Of a DNA stretch of 64,000 nt, positions 26,987-34,973 are shown one piece after another. Every line of letters starts with the position of its first letter. Position 1 is the stretch's first letter. The stretch is from Kordia sp. SMS9 (lineage in GTDB: Bacteria > Bacteroidota > Bacteroidia > Flavobacteriales > Flavobacteriaceae), in the NCBI RefSeq assembly GCF_003352465.1, contig NZ_CP031153.1, positions 3,868,001 through 3,932,000 on the forward strand. The letters run 5' to 3'. A model generated the notes under the pieces. That model was not told the origin of the DNA and searched no databases. It was given only the letters and a program-made list of their open reading frames with translations. Made by a program: the position numbers and the translations under genes.

Positions 26987-27631
26987 TTAAATTTTAGCCT
27001 TTGGCATTGAAGGTGGGCTAAAGTAGTTTTCATCAACTAAAAGTATTTTCAAATCCGTTCTATTGGTGATTCGGTAGTAGGTTGCAGTAAGTTGTTTTAA
27101 GATGTTAGGTAGATTTTCAAATTCATTTTTATCGTCAAACTGAATACATATCATTAGCTTTTCTGGGCTCTCACTTAATTCTGATTTTTCCCCGTTATTT
27201 TCAATATCTTTTTTTAAGACACTTTCCAAACGATCCAAAGGAATATCATTTTCATTATTTTTACGAATCTTATTATTGCAGATTCCAATTACATTTTTAA
27301 GTTTGATAAGTCTAATAGCACCTTCTTCCAGACAAGAGTTGCTGAAATAAATGGTTTTAATTTCGTTATCTGTTGTTAAGGTTATTTTAGGAATACTGTC
27401 ATTACAAACAATATTTCCAGCTCGTTCAACTACATCATTCCAATTATTGAACTTTTTAGTATTGAGTTCAACACCAAGACTTTCATTTTGTGTTTTCCCT
27501 TTACCAAATTCCATTTGAAACAAAGCGATTTCTTTTTGTACGGACTCTTTTTCTTTTTTATCAATATTCTGACATCCGATTATTGCTAAAATCAATATAA
27601 CAGCGAAAGATATTTTAAATTTATTTTCCAT
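26987..27631 (-). CDS. Hypothetical lipoprotein in the cassette region
   Basis: A 214-residue protein with a lipoprotein signal (FAVILILAIIGCQNIDKKEK, lipid Cys near residue 20). The mature part has GIEL-like beta strands and four further Cys residues (IVCNDS, NSCLEE, GICNNK, MICIQF), which may form disulfides. No family is recognised. It lies between the split type B boundary (ending near 26980) and the complete one starting at 27649, so it probably forms a single-gene cassette. Confidence 0.65.
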   Translation of the reverse strand: MENKFKISFAVILILAIIGCQNIDKKEKESVQKEIALFQMEFGKGKTQNESLGVELNTKKFNNWNDVVERAGNIVCNDSIPKITLTTDNEIKTIYFSNSCLEEGAIRLIKLKNVIGICNNKIRKNNENDIPLDRLESVLKKDIENNGEKSELSESPEKLMICIQFDDKNEFENLPNILKQLTATYYRITNRTDLKILLVDENYFSPPSMPKAKI

Positions 27632-27648
27632 TTCGTTTTGTTTATATG

Positions 27649-27786
27649 CACCACAACGTGTCTGTGTATGGTTAGTTGCGTTGGCTAGGACTAAGTTAGT
27701 AAATAGAAAACGAACTAGAGGAAATTACGAAGGAATTTCCAAGTAGGCGATAAGCAAGGAATAAAGTCTACACGTGTTGTAGCACG
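27649..27786 (-). repeat. Complete type B boundary element (138 bp)
   Basis: Begins GCACCACAACGTGT and ends ACACGTGTTGTAGCACG, which are imperfect inverted copies, so the whole can fold as one long hairpin. Inner blocks include AAGTTAGTAAATAGAAAACG, GGAAATTACGAAGGAATTTCC as a small stem, and AGGCGATAAGCAAGGAAT. Copies, whole or in part, lie at 24456-24521 and at 25189-25200 plus 26852-26980. I recall similar elements between hypothetical genes in other Flavobacteriaceae, but this needs a search. Confidence 0.7.
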
Positions 27787-27869
27787 TTTTTATTCACATT
27801 TATTTAATTCAGAATACTATTTAATCGGATTTTTATTTTTATTCTACTTATAACTAGAGCCAAAAGAAA

Positions 27870-27896
27870 GACACTCTTAGAAGTGCTAAGAGTGTC
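27870..27896. terminator. Bidirectional terminator-like hairpin
   Basis: GACACTCTTAG and CTAAGAGTGTC form an 11-bp perfect stem with an AAGTG loop, followed on the plus strand by TTGTTTTTTTTTT and on the minus strand by TTTCTTTTGG. It lies just downstream of the methyltransferase gene. A diverged copy is at 20472-20498. Confidence 0.75.
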
Positions 27897-27907
27897 TTGT
27901 TTTTTTT

Positions 27908-27949
27908 TGAAATTATTGGGTTGTGTAATGGTTGCCCGTGTTGGGTACA
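27908..27949 (-). repeat. Boundary repeat, type A core with cassette box
   Basis: Plus-strand AAATTATTGGGTTGTGTAAT, then GGTTGCCCGT and GTTGGGTACA (27940-27949). This box complements TGTGCCCAAC at 29981-29990 at 9 of 10 positions. The methyltransferase reading frame continues into this repeat and stops at 27913. Confidence 0.75.
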
Positions 27950-29139
27950 GTATTTTTTTCTTTCAACTCCTCAATTTTCAATTCCTGTGATTGGATAATC
28001 TCTATATCAGATTCCAATTCAAAAAGCCGATTACCTCTTGATTCTTTTCGAGTTTGAATTACAATTTTTAATTCAAATTCTTTTTCATGACAAGATTTTT
28101 CAAGTTTTTCAATTGAATCATTAAGAGTTTCTCTTTTTCCTTGAATTTTAACAGGTACTGGTTTTTCGTTAAAATGCTTTCTTAAAAATCCATCAATTCC
28201 AGAGTTCCTTTGAACTGGCAGAGCATCAATACTTTTTAAAATTGCCATTTCATATTCTGATTTTTCAAGATAGCTATTATAGCCTTTGTTTAATAATGCG
28301 GAATCTGTGATTATCATTTCTTCCAATCGTCTGTTCGCAAGTTCAACTGCGTCTTGAGACGCATCAATTCCGATGAAATCTCTATCCATAGATTTAGCAG
28401 CAACACAGGTTGTACCACTTCCACAAAAAGGGTCAATAACTAAATCACCTTTGTCTGTTACTATTTTAATTATCTCTTTTAAGAGCAAAACAGGTTTTTG
28501 TGTCGGATAACCAACTCTTTCTTTTGCTTTAGGATTTAAGTAAGGAATTTCCCAAGTATCTGATAATGGAACGCCTTTTTTTTCTTTTCCTAAAACAATG
28601 TTGCCATTTTCATCAGTCTTGTAAATTGACTTTCCATTTGCAGTTTTTTTTCTGTCTTGTAAGATTTGGTCAATATTTGTTGTAGCAGCGTAATTTGTAT
28701 AATACTGATTGAATTTAAAATGCTTACTTTTTGAATAAAAGTATATATTTTGATGCGAGTTTAAAAGCCCTTTCTTAGAATTAGACCATCTTTTATAACT
28801 CCAAATAATTTCACTTTGGAAGTTTTTCATGCCAAAAACTTTGTCAAGAGTTACTCTGATGTAATGAGAAGCAACTTTGTCACAATGAAGAAAAACACTA
28901 CCAGTTTCTTTTAAAACTCTTTTACATTCCTTTAAACAAGCCTCAATTAAATCAAGGTAGTCATCTAGTGAATCCCAACTATCACTGAATTCGTATTTTT
29001 TTGATTCATCTCTAGTTACTAATGAATGTTTCTTTTGAGTAAAAAAAGGTGGGTCAAAATATACCAAATCAACAGAGTTAGATTCTAATTCTGTTAATTT
29101 ATTAATACAATTACCTTGATATATTTTATTTACTTTCAT
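27913..29139 (-). CDS. Type II DNA methyltransferase (N4-cytosine/N6-adenine, beta class)
   Basis: A 408-residue enzyme. Motif IV comes first (VDLVYFDPPFFTQ, residues 24-36), a recognition region follows, and the AdoMet motif VIDPFCGSGTTCVAAKSMDR lies near residue 235, the order of beta-class methyltransferases. About 130 further residues include a Lys/Glu-rich tail. ATG 29139 is chosen; GTG 29145 is possible. It overlaps the end of the partner gene by 14 bp, so the two are translationally linked. The last residues, NTVPNTGNHYTTQ, are encoded by the type A boundary repeat, so the original C terminus seems replaced. It should protect host DNA from the adjacent endonuclease. Confidence 0.88.
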   Translation of the reverse strand: MKVNKIYQGNCINKLTELESNSVDLVYFDPPFFTQKKHSLVTRDESKKYEFSDSWDSLDDYLDLIEACLKECKRVLKETGSVFLHCDKVASHYIRVTLDKVFGMKNFQSEIIWSYKRWSNSKKGLLNSHQNIYFYSKSKHFKFNQYYTNYAATTNIDQILQDRKKTANGKSIYKTDENGNIVLGKEKKGVPLSDTWEIPYLNPKAKERVGYPTQKPVLLLKEIIKIVTDKGDLVIDPFCGSGTTCVAAKSMDRDFIGIDASQDAVELANRRLEEMIITDSALLNKGYNSYLEKSEYEMAILKSIDALPVQRNSGIDGFLRKHFNEKPVPVKIQGKRETLNDSIEKLEKSCHEKEFELKIVIQTRKESRGNRLFELESDIEIIQSQELKIEELKEKNTVPNTGNHYTTQ

Positions 29140-29917
29140 CAGCACTAGTTTTTTTATCTGCGATAGAAGTTAAGATTTCTGATAAGTCGTATCCAGTATA
29201 TTCTTTGACAAAATTCCAAGCTTCATCTCCACCATAATATTCTCCATTTACACCTTTATAGTATGTAGAAAGTATTTTTTGAATTTTAATCGCTTGTTTC
29301 CTTTGAGGATAGTAAAACATAACTCGAATTGGCTTATAATTATAATTAGTTATACACTCAACTCTTGTATGCTCTTTTGTTATATGGTCTCCATCTGTTG
29401 TTGCATCTCGCCATTTGATTTCAATAGCGTTGTTGCGATCTAAAAAGTCAATTTCAAATGTTTTGGGTTTTGAACCTATTGTATTATTTACAAGTGTTCT
29501 CTTTCCGTTTAAGTTATTGAATTTAAAACATAGAACGGTTGCTTCCTCCAAAAAAGAGCCTGCATATTTGTAGAGAAATCGACCTGTATTTTGATAAACA
29601 TCAATTAATTGTCCTCTTTCATTAGAAATTCCCAATACTCTATAAATTAGATAATGAGAGTTGTCATCTTCGAGCATTTCTTCTTTTCTACCCTCTATTT
29701 TTCCGTTTAGAGTTTCGGCATACCGATTAGAAAGTTCTTCAATTTTTGAATATAGTAACTCATAGTCTGTACCGTCCTTTTTCGCTTGAAGGATTTGTTG
29801 ATCGACGTATGTTTCTGCATCCTCCATTAAAGTGTTTTTAGTTTTTCCTTTTGTCTCAATTCCTATAGATTTACAGTAATCTACAAGTTCTTTTTTGTTC
29901 AATTTATATAGTTTCAA
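29126..29917 (-). CDS. Type II restriction endonuclease, ApaLI-like
   Basis: A 263-residue protein. Residues 1-35 look like a SAP-type DNA-binding hairpin (LNKKELVDYCKSIGIETKGK). The nuclease core is PD-(D/E)XK-like: FEIDFLDRNNAIEIKWRDAT, with E155/D157 and E166-x-K168 as candidate catalytic residues, followed by TTDGDHITKEHTR. This RDATTDGDH context recalls the ApaLI family (cutting GTGCAC), but I assign that from memory; the site specificity is not shown here. It is the first gene of the pair, overlaps the methyltransferase start, and both lie within one GTTGGG...CCCAAC-bounded cassette. Confidence 0.65.
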   Translation of the reverse strand: MKLYKLNKKELVDYCKSIGIETKGKTKNTLMEDAETYVDQQILQAKKDGTDYELLYSKIEELSNRYAETLNGKIEGRKEEMLEDDNSHYLIYRVLGISNERGQLIDVYQNTGRFLYKYAGSFLEEATVLCFKFNNLNGKRTLVNNTIGSKPKTFEIDFLDRNNAIEIKWRDATTDGDHITKEHTRVECITNYNYKPIRVMFYYPQRKQAIKIQKILSTYYKGVNGEYYGGDEAWNFVKEYTGYDLSEILTSIADKKTSADESK

Positions 29918-29980
29918 TTAGTTCTTAAATTTTAACAAATTTACGAAATTTAAATCTTTTCGAAGAGTTATTTTGGGTAT

Positions 29981-30125
29981 TGTGCCCAACGTACGTATAC
30001 AAGGAATTGCTATTTTATACTAAATACGGTAAATAACAAGAACCAATTCTACACATACATCCCATTATTTTCCATAAATGTAAAACAAAACGACACATAT
30101 ACAATGTGGTTTTCCGTAAAGAGAA
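29981..30125 (-). repeat. Boundary repeat, type A right flank
   Basis: TGTGCCCAACGTACGTATAC, then AAGGAATTGC and, near 30076, TAAATGTAAAACAAAACG with ATGTGGTTTTCCG. It parallels 21433-21560. It marks the promoter-side end of the restriction-modification cassette and the right limit of the boundary-repeat region. Confidence 0.65.
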
Positions 30126-30339
30126 GAAGGGTATGCTGCATATAAGTACTTGGGAGCAATTCGCAACTCATCAATTCAAGAAGTAATTTGTTTCAAAATT
30201 TTCAACTTCTTGCATGTTAGTCGCAGATGGAGAAGTACATAAAAATGGTTAATGATGCTATTTTGATAAATCCGCAATAAAATCCTAATTTTTCATCATT
30301 TCATTGCATAATTCGCAATAAAATCACTCCCGAAACCTT

Positions 30340-30549
30340 CTCGCAGCAATGCGACAAGCTTTTGTTTACTTACAGAAGCGTCTCGCAGCTGTGCAACAAG
30401 CTTCCGTCAACAAACAGAAGCATCCTGCAGTCGTGCAACAAGCTTCTGTTAACAAACAGAAGCGTCTCGCAGTCGTGCAACAGGGTTCTGTTAACAAACA
30501 GAAGCATCTCGCAGTCGTGCAACAAGCTTCCGTTTTAGTTTAGAAACCT
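30340..30549. repeat. 42-bp minisatellite, five units plus decayed flanking copies
   Basis: Units begin at 30340, 30382, 30424, 30466 and 30508 with CTCGCAG, CCTGCAG or CTCGCAG, exactly 42 bp apart; a weaker copy begins near 30548 and another near 30587. Each unit holds GCTTCTGTT and AACAGAAGC as a hairpin (9-bp arms, short loop), followed by CGCAGTCGTGCAAC. The copies are contiguous, without unique spacers. Confidence 0.92.
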
Positions 30550-30870
30550 CTTGCAACGGTGCTGCTTCATAAAATACCAAAAGGTTTTTACAGTCTTGTA
30601 ACATGCTTTTCATAAAATTCTACAGGGTACGGAATGCTGAAATGCTCAAAAAATACGATGCATATTTCTTCGAAACGACTTTGCTAAGAATGTGATGATG
30701 TTCGTAACCGTATTCCTGTCACTTTTAAGGGCGATTTTTCCGTTTCACGGAGTTTCTTTAGTATCTACAGGGGGTTTAGTGCTTTATTTGTAGTGTAATT
30801 GATTTAGGCGATCATTACATAAAAAGTCTTAAAGTTTAGTTTACGTAGTTTATTATTAATTCAAGGTGTG

Positions 30871-30906
30871 AAAGAGTGTTCTTAATTGGGCACTCTTTTC
30901 GTTTTT
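30871..30906 (+). terminator. Terminator-like hairpin
   Basis: AAAGAGTG and CACTCTTT pair across a 12-base loop and are followed by TCGTTTTT on the plus strand. No plus-strand gene precedes it, so it could end a non-coding transcript across the minisatellite; this is inference. Confidence 0.45.
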
Positions 30907-31076
30907 ACGAATGATTCTTACATGAGTTTTTTACTAATTTCATTCTTTCCACTATTGTTTTTGTATAACTTTGGAATGTTTGATAAATGAAGCGTATTAA
31001 AATTGACGAAATAACCAACAAAAGAAAATGAAGAACTTACGGAGTAGTTATTGTTAAGTTACGGATACAAATATGT

Positions 31077-31520
31077 TTACTCAATAAGGTCTATGAGTTT
31101 CATATACAACAATTCCTTCTCAAAAATTTCAAAGATTTCTTCTCTAGATAAATTTATGTGGAGCGGTTTTAAGCTTTCTTTTAGAAACTGAATATTAGAA
31201 TCATCCATTTCAGTAAAATTTGGATCTGTTTCTTGTTGATTTTGGATGTATTGTCCTTGAAGGTTGATTAAAGTCTCTATGGTATTAGGAGCTATTTTTT
31301 GTTGTAAAACGTCAGATACATTCAGAAAAATAGTTTTAGAAGCTTGTGTTTCGTTGTATTCGGCAGCATGGTACACTTCATCTTTCGGAATCTTGACAGT
31401 ATATGTTTCACCTCCGATTTCTATATTTTCAATTCTGTAGTCCATTTTTTGATTTTTTTCCGTTTTACAACCTATGGAAAGTGCTAAAAGTATAATTAGG
31501 ATAGTAGAACCAAACTTCAT
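31077..31520 (-). CDS. Hypothetical lipoprotein
   Basis: A 147-residue protein with a lipoprotein signal (TILIILLALSIGCKTEKNQK, lipid Cys near residue 18). The mature part is acidic, with GGETYTVKIPKDEVYHAAEY and a helical second half ending SREEIFEIFEKELLYMKLID. I recognise no family. It ends about 360 bp from the minisatellite; uvrA lies upstream on the same strand, 63 bp away, so read-through from uvrA is possible. Confidence 0.7.
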   Translation of the reverse strand: MKFGSTILIILLALSIGCKTEKNQKMDYRIENIEIGGETYTVKIPKDEVYHAAEYNETQASKTIFLNVSDVLQQKIAPNTIETLINLQGQYIQNQQETDPNFTEMDDSNIQFLKESLKPLHINLSREEIFEIFEKELLYMKLIDLIE

Positions 31521-31583
31521 GATTTTTAGATAGATTTCTATTTTGTATTCTTAACTGTTGCATTAGAGATTAAAAATACACAT

Positions 31584-34418
31584 TTATGCTAACTCTTTCT
31601 TTAAAAAACGCGCGGTGTGACTTTTTTTATGGTTGGCAACTTCTTCGGGAGTTCCCGTAGTGATCACTTTTCCGCCGCCTTTTCCACCTTCGTAACCAAT
31701 ATCAATAATATAATCTGCCATTTTAATCACGTCCATATTGTGTTCAATGACCACAATGGTATTTCCTTTGTCTACCAATTTGTTCAACACTTCCATCAAC
31801 ACACGAATGTCCTCAAAATGCAGTCCAGTCGTAGGTTCGTCTAAAATGTAAAAAGTATTTCCAGTATCTCTTTTAGACAGTTCTGTTGCCAGTTTGATGC
31901 GCTGTGCTTCACCACCAGAAAGTGTGGTACTTTGCTGTCCGAGCGTAATATAGCCCAATCCCACATCTTTGATGGTTTTGAGTTTTCTATAAATTTTTGG
32001 AATGTGTTCGAAAAATGAAACGGCTTCGTTCATCGTCATTGCCAACACATCTGCAATAGATTTCCCTTTATAGCGAATTTCCAAGGTTTCCCGATTGAAG
32101 CGTTTTCCTTGACACGTTTCACAATCTACACATACATCTGGCAAAAAGTTCATTTCTATGACACGCAATCCACCACCTTGACAGGTTTCGCAGCGTCCAC
32201 CTTTTACGTTAAAGCTAAAACGGCCTGGTTTGTACCCGCGAATCATCGCTTCGGGAGTTTTGGCATACAAACTTCGTATTTCGCTAAAAACGCCTGTATA
32301 CGTTGCAGGATTTGATCTTGGTGTACGACCAATGGGCGATTGATTGATGTCAATTACTTTGTCAATATGTTCCAATCCTTTAATGCTTTTGTACGGCATT
32401 GGTTCTTTCACGGCATTGAAAAAGTGTGCATTCAAAATAGGGTAGAGGGTTTCGTTGACTAAAGTCGATTTTCCACTTCCAGAAACACCTGTAACACCAA
32501 TCATTTTCCCCAAAGGGAATTCTACAGAAACATTTTTCAAGTTATTCCCTGTCGCACCTTTTAAGACTAGTTTTTTACCGTTTCCTTTTCTTCGTTCTGC
32601 TGGTACCGGAATTTGCTTATTGCCGTTTAAATAGGCTGCTGTGAGTGTATCATGTGTTAACAATTCTTTGGGTGTGCCTTCTGAGATGATTTCACCACCG
32701 TGTCTTCCTGCATTAGGACCAATGTCAATCACGTGATCGGCGCGTTCAATCATATCCTTGTCATGTTCTACGACGATGACGGAGTTGCCAATGTCACGTA
32801 AAGATTCAAGCGAATTGATCAGTTTCTCGTTGTCTCTTTGGTGCAAACCGATGCTTGGCTCATCTAAAATGTATAAAACACCCACTAATTGTGAGCCAAT
32901 TTGTGTGGCCAAACGAATGCGTTGTGCTTCACCACCCGAAAGTGATTTGGAACTTCTGCTCAACGAAAGATAATTTAAACCAACATCTAACAAAAATCGC
33001 AAACGCGTTGAAATTTCTTTGATGATTTCTGTGGCAATTTTTTGTTGCTTTTCAGAGAGATTGTTTTTTAAATCTTCAAACCATTCGGACAATTCTACGA
33101 CGTCCATGTTTGCCAGTTCGGCGATATTCCTGTTGTTGACTTTAAAGTATAAAGATTCTTTGCGTAAGCGCGAACCGCCACATTCAGAACAATTTACTTT
33201 GTCCATATAATTTTTTGCCCAACGTTTGATAGAAGAAGAATCGCTGTCTTGAAATTGATTTTTGATGAAACTGATAATTCCTTCAAAATCAATCTTATAA
33301 TCGCGGGTAACGCCCAACGTTTTGCTTACCACAGAGAATTTTTCGTTTCCACCGTTCAAAATCACGTCCATTGCTTCCTTTGGAATGTCTTTGATTGGAT
33401 CGCTAATTTTAAATTCGTAGCGTTCGGCAATGATTTCCAATTGTTTGAAAATCCACGACTTTTTATATTCGCCTAAGGGTGCAATTCCGCCACCTTTAAT
33501 GGTTGCTTTTGTATCGGGAATGACTTTATGTTCGTTGACTTCGTGCAACGTTCCCAATCCGTTGCAGTTGGGACACATTCCTTTTGGAGAGTTGAACGAA
33601 AAGGTATTTGGTTCTGGATTTGGATAGGAAACTCCCGAAGACGGACACATGAGGTTTCGACTGAAATAACGGGCTTCTGTCGGCGCATCTTGATCAATCA
33701 CCATTAAAACATCATCACCATGGTACATCGCCGTTTTGATCGTTTCTGTCAAGCGTTTGTCATTGTCTACATCGTCGTCAATCTTCAAGCGATCAATCAC
33801 AATTTCGATTTCGTGGGTTTTGTAACGATCTACGCGCATTCCTTTTTCTATATCGAGGATGACACCATCTACACGTACTTTTACAAAACCTTGTTTGGCA
33901 ATATTTTCAAACAACTCGCGGTAATGTCCTTTACGCGAACGTATGACAGGAGCGAGGACGTTGACACGTTTTCCTTTAAAATCGTTGAGAATTAGGTTTT
34001 TGATCTGTTCATCGCTGTAACTGATCATTTTTTCGCCTGAGTTGTAACTATACGCATCCGAAGCTCTGGCAAATAATAGTCGCAAGAAGTCATAAATCTC
34101 GGTAATGGTTCCAACCGTAGAGCGTGGACTTTTGCTCGTAGTTTTTTGTTCTATGGCGATTACGGGCGACAAACCATCAATTTTATCCACATCTGGTCGT
34201 TCGAGTCCACCGAGAAATTGGCGCGCATACGCAGAAAATGTTTCAATATAACGGCGTTGTCCTTCGGCATAAATCGTATCAAAGGCTAAGGATGATTTTC
34301 CACTGCCAGAAAGTCCTGTAATTACGACTAGTTTTTCTCTAGGAATCGTAACATCAATGTTCTTTAAGTTGTGTACTCTAGCACCTTGTACTTCTATATT
34401 TTCTTCGTATTTCGTCAT
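31584..34418 (-). CDS. uvrA: Excinuclease ABC subunit A
   Basis: A 944-residue UvrA, the damage-sensing ATPase of nucleotide excision repair, acting as a dimer with UvrB in the cytoplasm. Both ABC modules are complete: Walker A GLSGSGKSS (35-43) and GVTGVSGSGKSTL (near 640), two LSGGEAQRI signatures, and the zinc modules CPNCNGLG and CETCQGGGLR...CETCQGKRF. It ends with the usual GYEGGKGGGKVITTGTPEEV region. ATG 34418 (MTKYEENIEVQGARVHNLKN) is the normal start; a longer frame to 34511 has no homology. It is of standard length. Confidence 0.98.
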   Translation of the reverse strand: MTKYEENIEVQGARVHNLKNIDVTIPREKLVVITGLSGSGKSSLAFDTIYAEGQRRYIETFSAYARQFLGGLERPDVDKIDGLSPVIAIEQKTTSKSPRSTVGTITEIYDFLRLLFARASDAYSYNSGEKMISYSDEQIKNLILNDFKGKRVNVLAPVIRSRKGHYRELFENIAKQGFVKVRVDGVILDIEKGMRVDRYKTHEIEIVIDRLKIDDDVDNDKRLTETIKTAMYHGDDVLMVIDQDAPTEARYFSRNLMCPSSGVSYPNPEPNTFSFNSPKGMCPNCNGLGTLHEVNEHKVIPDTKATIKGGGIAPLGEYKKSWIFKQLEIIAERYEFKISDPIKDIPKEAMDVILNGGNEKFSVVSKTLGVTRDYKIDFEGIISFIKNQFQDSDSSSIKRWAKNYMDKVNCSECGGSRLRKESLYFKVNNRNIAELANMDVVELSEWFEDLKNNLSEKQQKIATEIIKEISTRLRFLLDVGLNYLSLSRSSKSLSGGEAQRIRLATQIGSQLVGVLYILDEPSIGLHQRDNEKLINSLESLRDIGNSVIVVEHDKDMIERADHVIDIGPNAGRHGGEIISEGTPKELLTHDTLTAAYLNGNKQIPVPAERRKGNGKKLVLKGATGNNLKNVSVEFPLGKMIGVTGVSGSGKSTLVNETLYPILNAHFFNAVKEPMPYKSIKGLEHIDKVIDINQSPIGRTPRSNPATYTGVFSEIRSLYAKTPEAMIRGYKPGRFSFNVKGGRCETCQGGGLRVIEMNFLPDVCVDCETCQGKRFNRETLEIRYKGKSIADVLAMTMNEAVSFFEHIPKIYRKLKTIKDVGLGYITLGQQSTTLSGGEAQRIKLATELSKRDTGNTFYILDEPTTGLHFEDIRVLMEVLNKLVDKGNTIVVIEHNMDVIKMADYIIDIGYEGGKGGGKVITTGTPEEVANHKKSHTARFLKKELA

Positions 34419-34660
34419 AGCTTTTTGCAAAAACGCAAAGATACGAATTTTACTAGCAGAAAGTAAGCTAGATGAATTCCAATTTTTCACAATCATATAA
34501 TTTATATGCATTGTGATATCTCTTTCTGTTTGGCAGTAGTTTTAGCTATGTTTTTAGTGCTATTTTAAAATTGTTAGGTATTTGTTAATTAAGGTGTTAC
34601 CGTAAACCATTGTAAGTAGATAGTTATAGTTTTATAATTCACAAAAAAAAAATATATATC

Positions 34661-34918
34661 ATGAAAAAAAAGAATTTAAACTCGTTAGCACTGAACAAGA
34701 AATCAATTTCTAATTTTAACACACCAGCTATTAAAGGTGGAACTTTTGTATCGATCTCTTGTCAACCTTTAGGAATTTGCGCTGAGACAGACGGATGTAA
34801 CACAGATGATTGTAATCATACTGTAGGGTGTCCTTCGGATACTTGTACTGCAGTAGGATGCAACCCAACGAACACTTGTGAAACGATATCTTGCGAGCCT
34901 GTAGGTATTTGTAGATAG
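34661..34918 (+). CDS. Class I lanthipeptide-type precursor with ten-Cys core
   Basis: An 85-residue RiPP precursor. The leader MKKKNLNSLALNKKSISNF has the L-x-L-x-K-x-x-I-S element of class I (LanB-dependent) lanthipeptides in Bacteroidota, followed by a Gly-Gly site (AIKGG, residues 24-28). The core has ten Cys in five close pairs: CQPLGIC, CNTDDC, CPSDTC, CNPTNTC and CEPVGIC, with Ser and Thr residues between them that could be dehydrated. The first and last pairs are near-copies. No LanB, LanC or transporter gene is in the window, so the enzymes must act from elsewhere. A terminator follows at 34942. Confidence 0.85.
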   Translation: MKKKNLNSLALNKKSISNFNTPAIKGGTFVSISCQPLGICAETDGCNTDDCNHTVGCPSDTCTAVGCNPTNTCETISCEPVGICR

Positions 34919-34941
34919 TATGATGTGAATCATATAGAGAA

Positions 34942-34973
34942 GCCGTTTCAATAGTTGTTGAAGCGGTTTTTTT
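34942..34973 (+). terminator. Intrinsic terminator of the lanthipeptide gene
   Basis: GCCGTTTCAA and TTGAAGCGGT pair across a short loop, then TTTTTTTAG. It sits 24 bp after the precursor's stop and touches the end of the converging membrane-protein gene. Confidence 0.85.

Larger units (their letters stand above)
30126..31076. other. Gene-free region containing a minisatellite
   Basis: About 950 bp with no convincing gene. It contains the 42-bp repeat array (30340-30549 and decayed copies to about 30615) and a terminator-like hairpin (30871-30906). The repeats spell a 14-residue period in one frame, but that frame has no start region or context to support translation. Confidence 0.6.

Noticed and set aside
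17151..30125. A complete integron with integrase
   Set aside because: No tyrosine recombinase of any kind is encoded in the window, so only cassette-like features can be claimed.
30349..30543. A 64-residue repeat protein with 14-residue period (QASVNKQKHPAVVQ type)
   Set aside because: The frame exists only because the DNA repeat length is a multiple of three; there is no ribosome site, signal or neighbouring context.
30340..30549. CRISPR array
   Set aside because: The 42-bp repeats touch each other with no unique spacers, and no cas gene is near.
34419..34511. N-terminal extension of UvrA
   Set aside because: UvrA proteins start at the MTKYEENIEV position; the added residues match nothing in the family.
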